Assembly: GCF_004011505.1 (NCBI RefSeq)
Contig: NZ_SAUN01000001.1
Coordinates: forward strand, 1,116,001-1,180,000
From: Nonomuraea polychroma
Lineage (GTDB): Bacteria; Actinomycetota; Actinomycetes; Streptosporangiales; Streptosporangiaceae
Direction: 5' to 3'
Length of the DNA: 64,000 bases
In this document: piece after piece, positions 62,526-64,000 of the stretch
Layout: each line of letters starts with the position of its first letter
How positions within the stretch are numbered: position 1 is the first letter of the stretch
Translations under genes and position numbers: made by a program
The notes under the pieces: model-generated
Told to the model about the DNA's origin: nothing
What the model saw: only the letters and a program-made list of their open reading frames with translations
Databases searched by the model: none

Positions 62526-63376
62526 ACGCAACCTCGCACGCCGTCCGGCTGGGGCTGTCGCGCGGCTGGATCGAGTTCAGGCAGGCCCTGGTCAGCCCCC
62601 AGGACATGGGCACGTACGTCTTCTTCGCGCTCGTGTTCGTGGTCGTCTTGTTCTTCCAGAGGGACACGACGCTCGAAGGCACCGCACTCACCCTGGCCAT
62701 GGCCACGCTGCCCAGTGCCATGGGGCTGACCATCGTCATGAACGGCATCGTCGGCACCTCCGGCTCGCTGGCGGCCGACCGCGAGGACGGCACGCTGCTG
62801 CGTGCCAAGGCGGTGCCGCATGGCACCATCGGCTACCTGACGGGCAGGCTGGTGTCGGTGTCGCTGAGCGGCGTCATCTCGCTGCTGATCATGCTGATCG
62901 CAGGACTGTTCCTGGTGCCGCAGCTCCTCGAGACGGACGCCATGGGCTGGCTGACCATGATCTGGGTCCTGGCCCTCGGCCTGGCCGCCACGCTCCCTTG
63001 GGGCATGATCATCGGTTCGCTGGTGAGCAACCCCGGCATGGCCGGGATGCTCACGTTCCTGCCGATCGGCGCGATCACCGCCATCTCCGGCGTTTTCTAC
63101 CCGATCCAGTCCATGCCGGAGTGGGCGCAGCTCATCGCCCAGATCTTCCCGGTCTACTGGCTGGGGCTGGGCATGCGTTCGGCACTGCTGCCCGATGCCG
63201 CCGCGGCGGCGGAGCTCACCGAGTCCTGGCGGTCTCTGGAGACCTTCGGGGTGCTCGGCGCGTGGGCGGTGATCGGCTTCCTGCTGGCGCCTCCGATCCT
63301 GCGCCGCATGGCGCGCAAGGAGTCGGGTTCGGTCGTGCAGGCACGACGTGAGCAGGCGATGAAGCGGATCAACTGA
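62522..63376 (+). CDS. ABC-2 exporter permease
   Basis: A 284-residue inner-membrane protein with about six hydrophobic segments. The N-terminal cytoplasmic lead is followed by GTYVFFALVFVVVLFF. The ABC-2 signature appears in GSLAADREDGTLLRAKAVPHG, and GAITAISGVFYPIQSMPEWAQLIAQIFPVYWLGLG is typical of drug/lipid exporters. The ATG overlaps the ATPase stop by 4 nt, forming one exporter unit. Confidence 0.9.
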   Translation: MNATSHAVRLGLSRGWIEFRQALVSPQDMGTYVFFALVFVVVLFFQRDTTLEGTALTLAMATLPSAMGLTIVMNGIVGTSGSLAADREDGTLLRAKAVPHGTIGYLTGRLVSVSLSGVISLLIMLIAGLFLVPQLLETDAMGWLTMIWVLALGLAATLPWGMIIGSLVSNPGMAGMLTFLPIGAITAISGVFYPIQSMPEWAQLIAQIFPVYWLGLGMRSALLPDAAAAAELTESWRSLETFGVLGAWAVIGFLLAPPILRRMARKESGSVVQARREQAMKRIN

Positions 63377-63391
63377 GACGATGGATCCATC

Positions 63392-63625
63392 ATGAGCGAG
63401 ATTGTCTTCAACCGCATCGCGATGCTCAGGACCGAGCGGCGTCTGACCCGGCGGCAGCTGGCCGATGCTCTGGGAGTCCACTACCAGACCATCGGCTACC
63501 TGGAGCGTGGGGAATACAGCCCAAGCCTGTATTTGGCACTGCGGATCTCCGAGTTCTTCGAGGTGCCAGTAGAAGTGATCTTCTCCACCACGCCTTTCCC
63601 GCGGATCGGCGCGCAGACCGCGTGA
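63392..63625 (+). CDS. Small XRE-family transcriptional regulator
   Basis: A 77-residue protein that is almost only a helix-turn-helix: IAMLRTERRLTRRQLADALGVHYQTIGYLERGEYSPSLYLALRISEFFEVPVEVIF. Such mini-regulators often sit beside ABC-2 exporters. It starts 15 nt after the exporter permease and is presumably cotranscribed, so it may control the exporter and the divergent biosynthetic operon. A terminator follows 2 nt after its stop. Confidence 0.9.
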   Translation: MSEIVFNRIAMLRTERRLTRRQLADALGVHYQTIGYLERGEYSPSLYLALRISEFFEVPVEVIFSTTPFPRIGAQTA

Positions 63626-63627
63626 TG

Positions 63628-63667
63628 ACGAAGAAGCCGGGCCCGCCAGCGGGCCCGGCTTCTTCGT
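63628..63667. terminator. Strong bidirectional stem-loop terminator
   Basis: A perfect 19-bp stem with arms at 63628-63646 and 63649-63667 around a 2-nt loop, starting ACGAAGAAG and ending CTTCTTCGT. It lies between convergent genes and is the most stable hairpin in the window. No long T-run, as usual in high-GC actinomycetes. Confidence 0.88.
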
Positions 63668-63683
63668 GCCTGGTGACAACAGA

Positions 63684-64000
63684 TCAGGGACGGCGGCCCA
63701 CGACGATGATGACGCCCTCGTTCTGCTCCTCTTCCTCGACCATCGACCAGTCGACGCCGGCACCCGAGTCGAGGATCTGGACGAGGTCCGCCGGCAGCTC
63801 CCCGTGCTCGCTCTGGTACGCGCGCATCGCCGCGTAGAGCTTGCCGAAGGTGTACTTCGTGTGCTCGGTGATGTCGTCGATCTCCTCGATGACGATCCCG
63901 GCCTCCCGGCCGAAGCCCTCGTAGTCCTCGGCCCGCACCATGGGCGCTGCCCGCCACTCCAGGAGCGCCTCGTTCAGTGCCAGCCAGGCGTCCTCGTCAT
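63684..64000 (-). CDS. Hypothetical acidic protein, cut by window end
   Basis: A leftward ORF ending at 63684 and open through position 64000, so its start lies outside. The visible part is at least 105 residues. It reads DEDAWLALNEALLEWRAAP, then MVRAEDYEGFGREAGIVIEE, continues through TKYTFGKLYAAMRAYQSE, and ends with an EEEEQNEGVIIVVGRRP tail. The ATG at 63941 would drop the upstream helix, which looks coding, so I do not accept it as the start. I recognise no family. Confidence 0.6.
   Translation of the reverse strand, partial: DEDAWLALNEALLEWRAAPMVRAEDYEGFGREAGIVIEEIDDITEHTKYTFGKLYAAMRAYQSEHGELPADLVQILDSGAGVDWSMVEEEEQNEGVIIVVGRRP

Overview
The window comes from a high-GC actinomycete. 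Codon third positions are strongly G/C, GTG and TTG starts are frequent, genes are packed with 4-nt ATGA/GTGA overlaps, and Tat/Sec-exported carbohydrate enzymes sit beside LacI regulators. The gene mix (exported lyase-like enzymes, 7Fe ferredoxin, small NRPS cluster) fits a Streptosporangiales soil organism such as Nonomuraea. That genus guess is an inference and low in confidence. No tRNA, rRNA, CRISPR array or intact insertion sequence was seen.

Layout. 1-7 kb: a mini zinc-ribbon protein, a membrane acyltransferase, an aldo/keto reductase, a wrecked serine-hydrolase gene, an NlpC/P60 cell-wall hydrolase, and an exported flavin amine oxidase paired with an exported RidA-like protein. 7-18.5 kb: a LacI-controlled polysaccharide-use locus with a 1490-residue modular secreted protein, an alginate-lyase-fold/AbfB enzyme, a LacI repressor and an ABC sugar importer. 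It carries four copies of a TAGAAAACGTTTTCTA-like operator, followed by a graveyard of gene fragments. 18.5-27.3 kb: a second LacI locus (secreted 1020-residue enzyme, repressor, importer, cytosolic TIM-barrel-like protein) with three CGTGAATCGATTCACG operators. Neither importer has its own ATPase, so both probably use a shared MsiK-like ATPase.

27.7-48.6 kb: an aromatic-degradation island. A leftward operon encodes a branched-chain-type ABC importer, an AcoR-like activator, and aryl-alcohol and aryl-aldehyde dehydrogenases. Rightward operons encode the aerobic box pathway: 3-hydroxyacyl-CoA dehydrogenase, BoxD, BoxB, BoxC, benzoate-CoA ligase, an NADPH:ferredoxin reductase plus a 7Fe ferredoxin, an amidohydrolase and a gamma-carbonic-anhydrase-like protein. 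A PaaX-type regulator and an enoyl-CoA hydratase flank them. Together they would take up aromatics, oxidise benzyl alcohol to benzoate, activate it to benzoyl-CoA, epoxidise and open the ring without ring-cleaving dioxygenases, and feed beta-oxidation. The electron carrier BoxA of proteobacteria appears to be replaced by two separate proteins.

48.6-52.7 kb: LacI regulator, GH51 arabinofuranosidase with TTTATCGATAAA operators, and a DUF711 protein. 52.7-61.4 kb: a compact leftward biosynthetic operon (KASIII-like enzyme, two separate A-PCP proteins, aldehyde dehydrogenase, type II thioesterase, P450). No complete condensation domain is present, one adenylation domain lacks the amino-acid-binding Asp, and the KASIII-like enzyme has altered catalytic motifs. 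This is the best candidate for new chemistry. 61.5-63.6 kb: a divergent ABC-2 exporter and a small XRE regulator, a strong terminator, then a gene cut by the window end.
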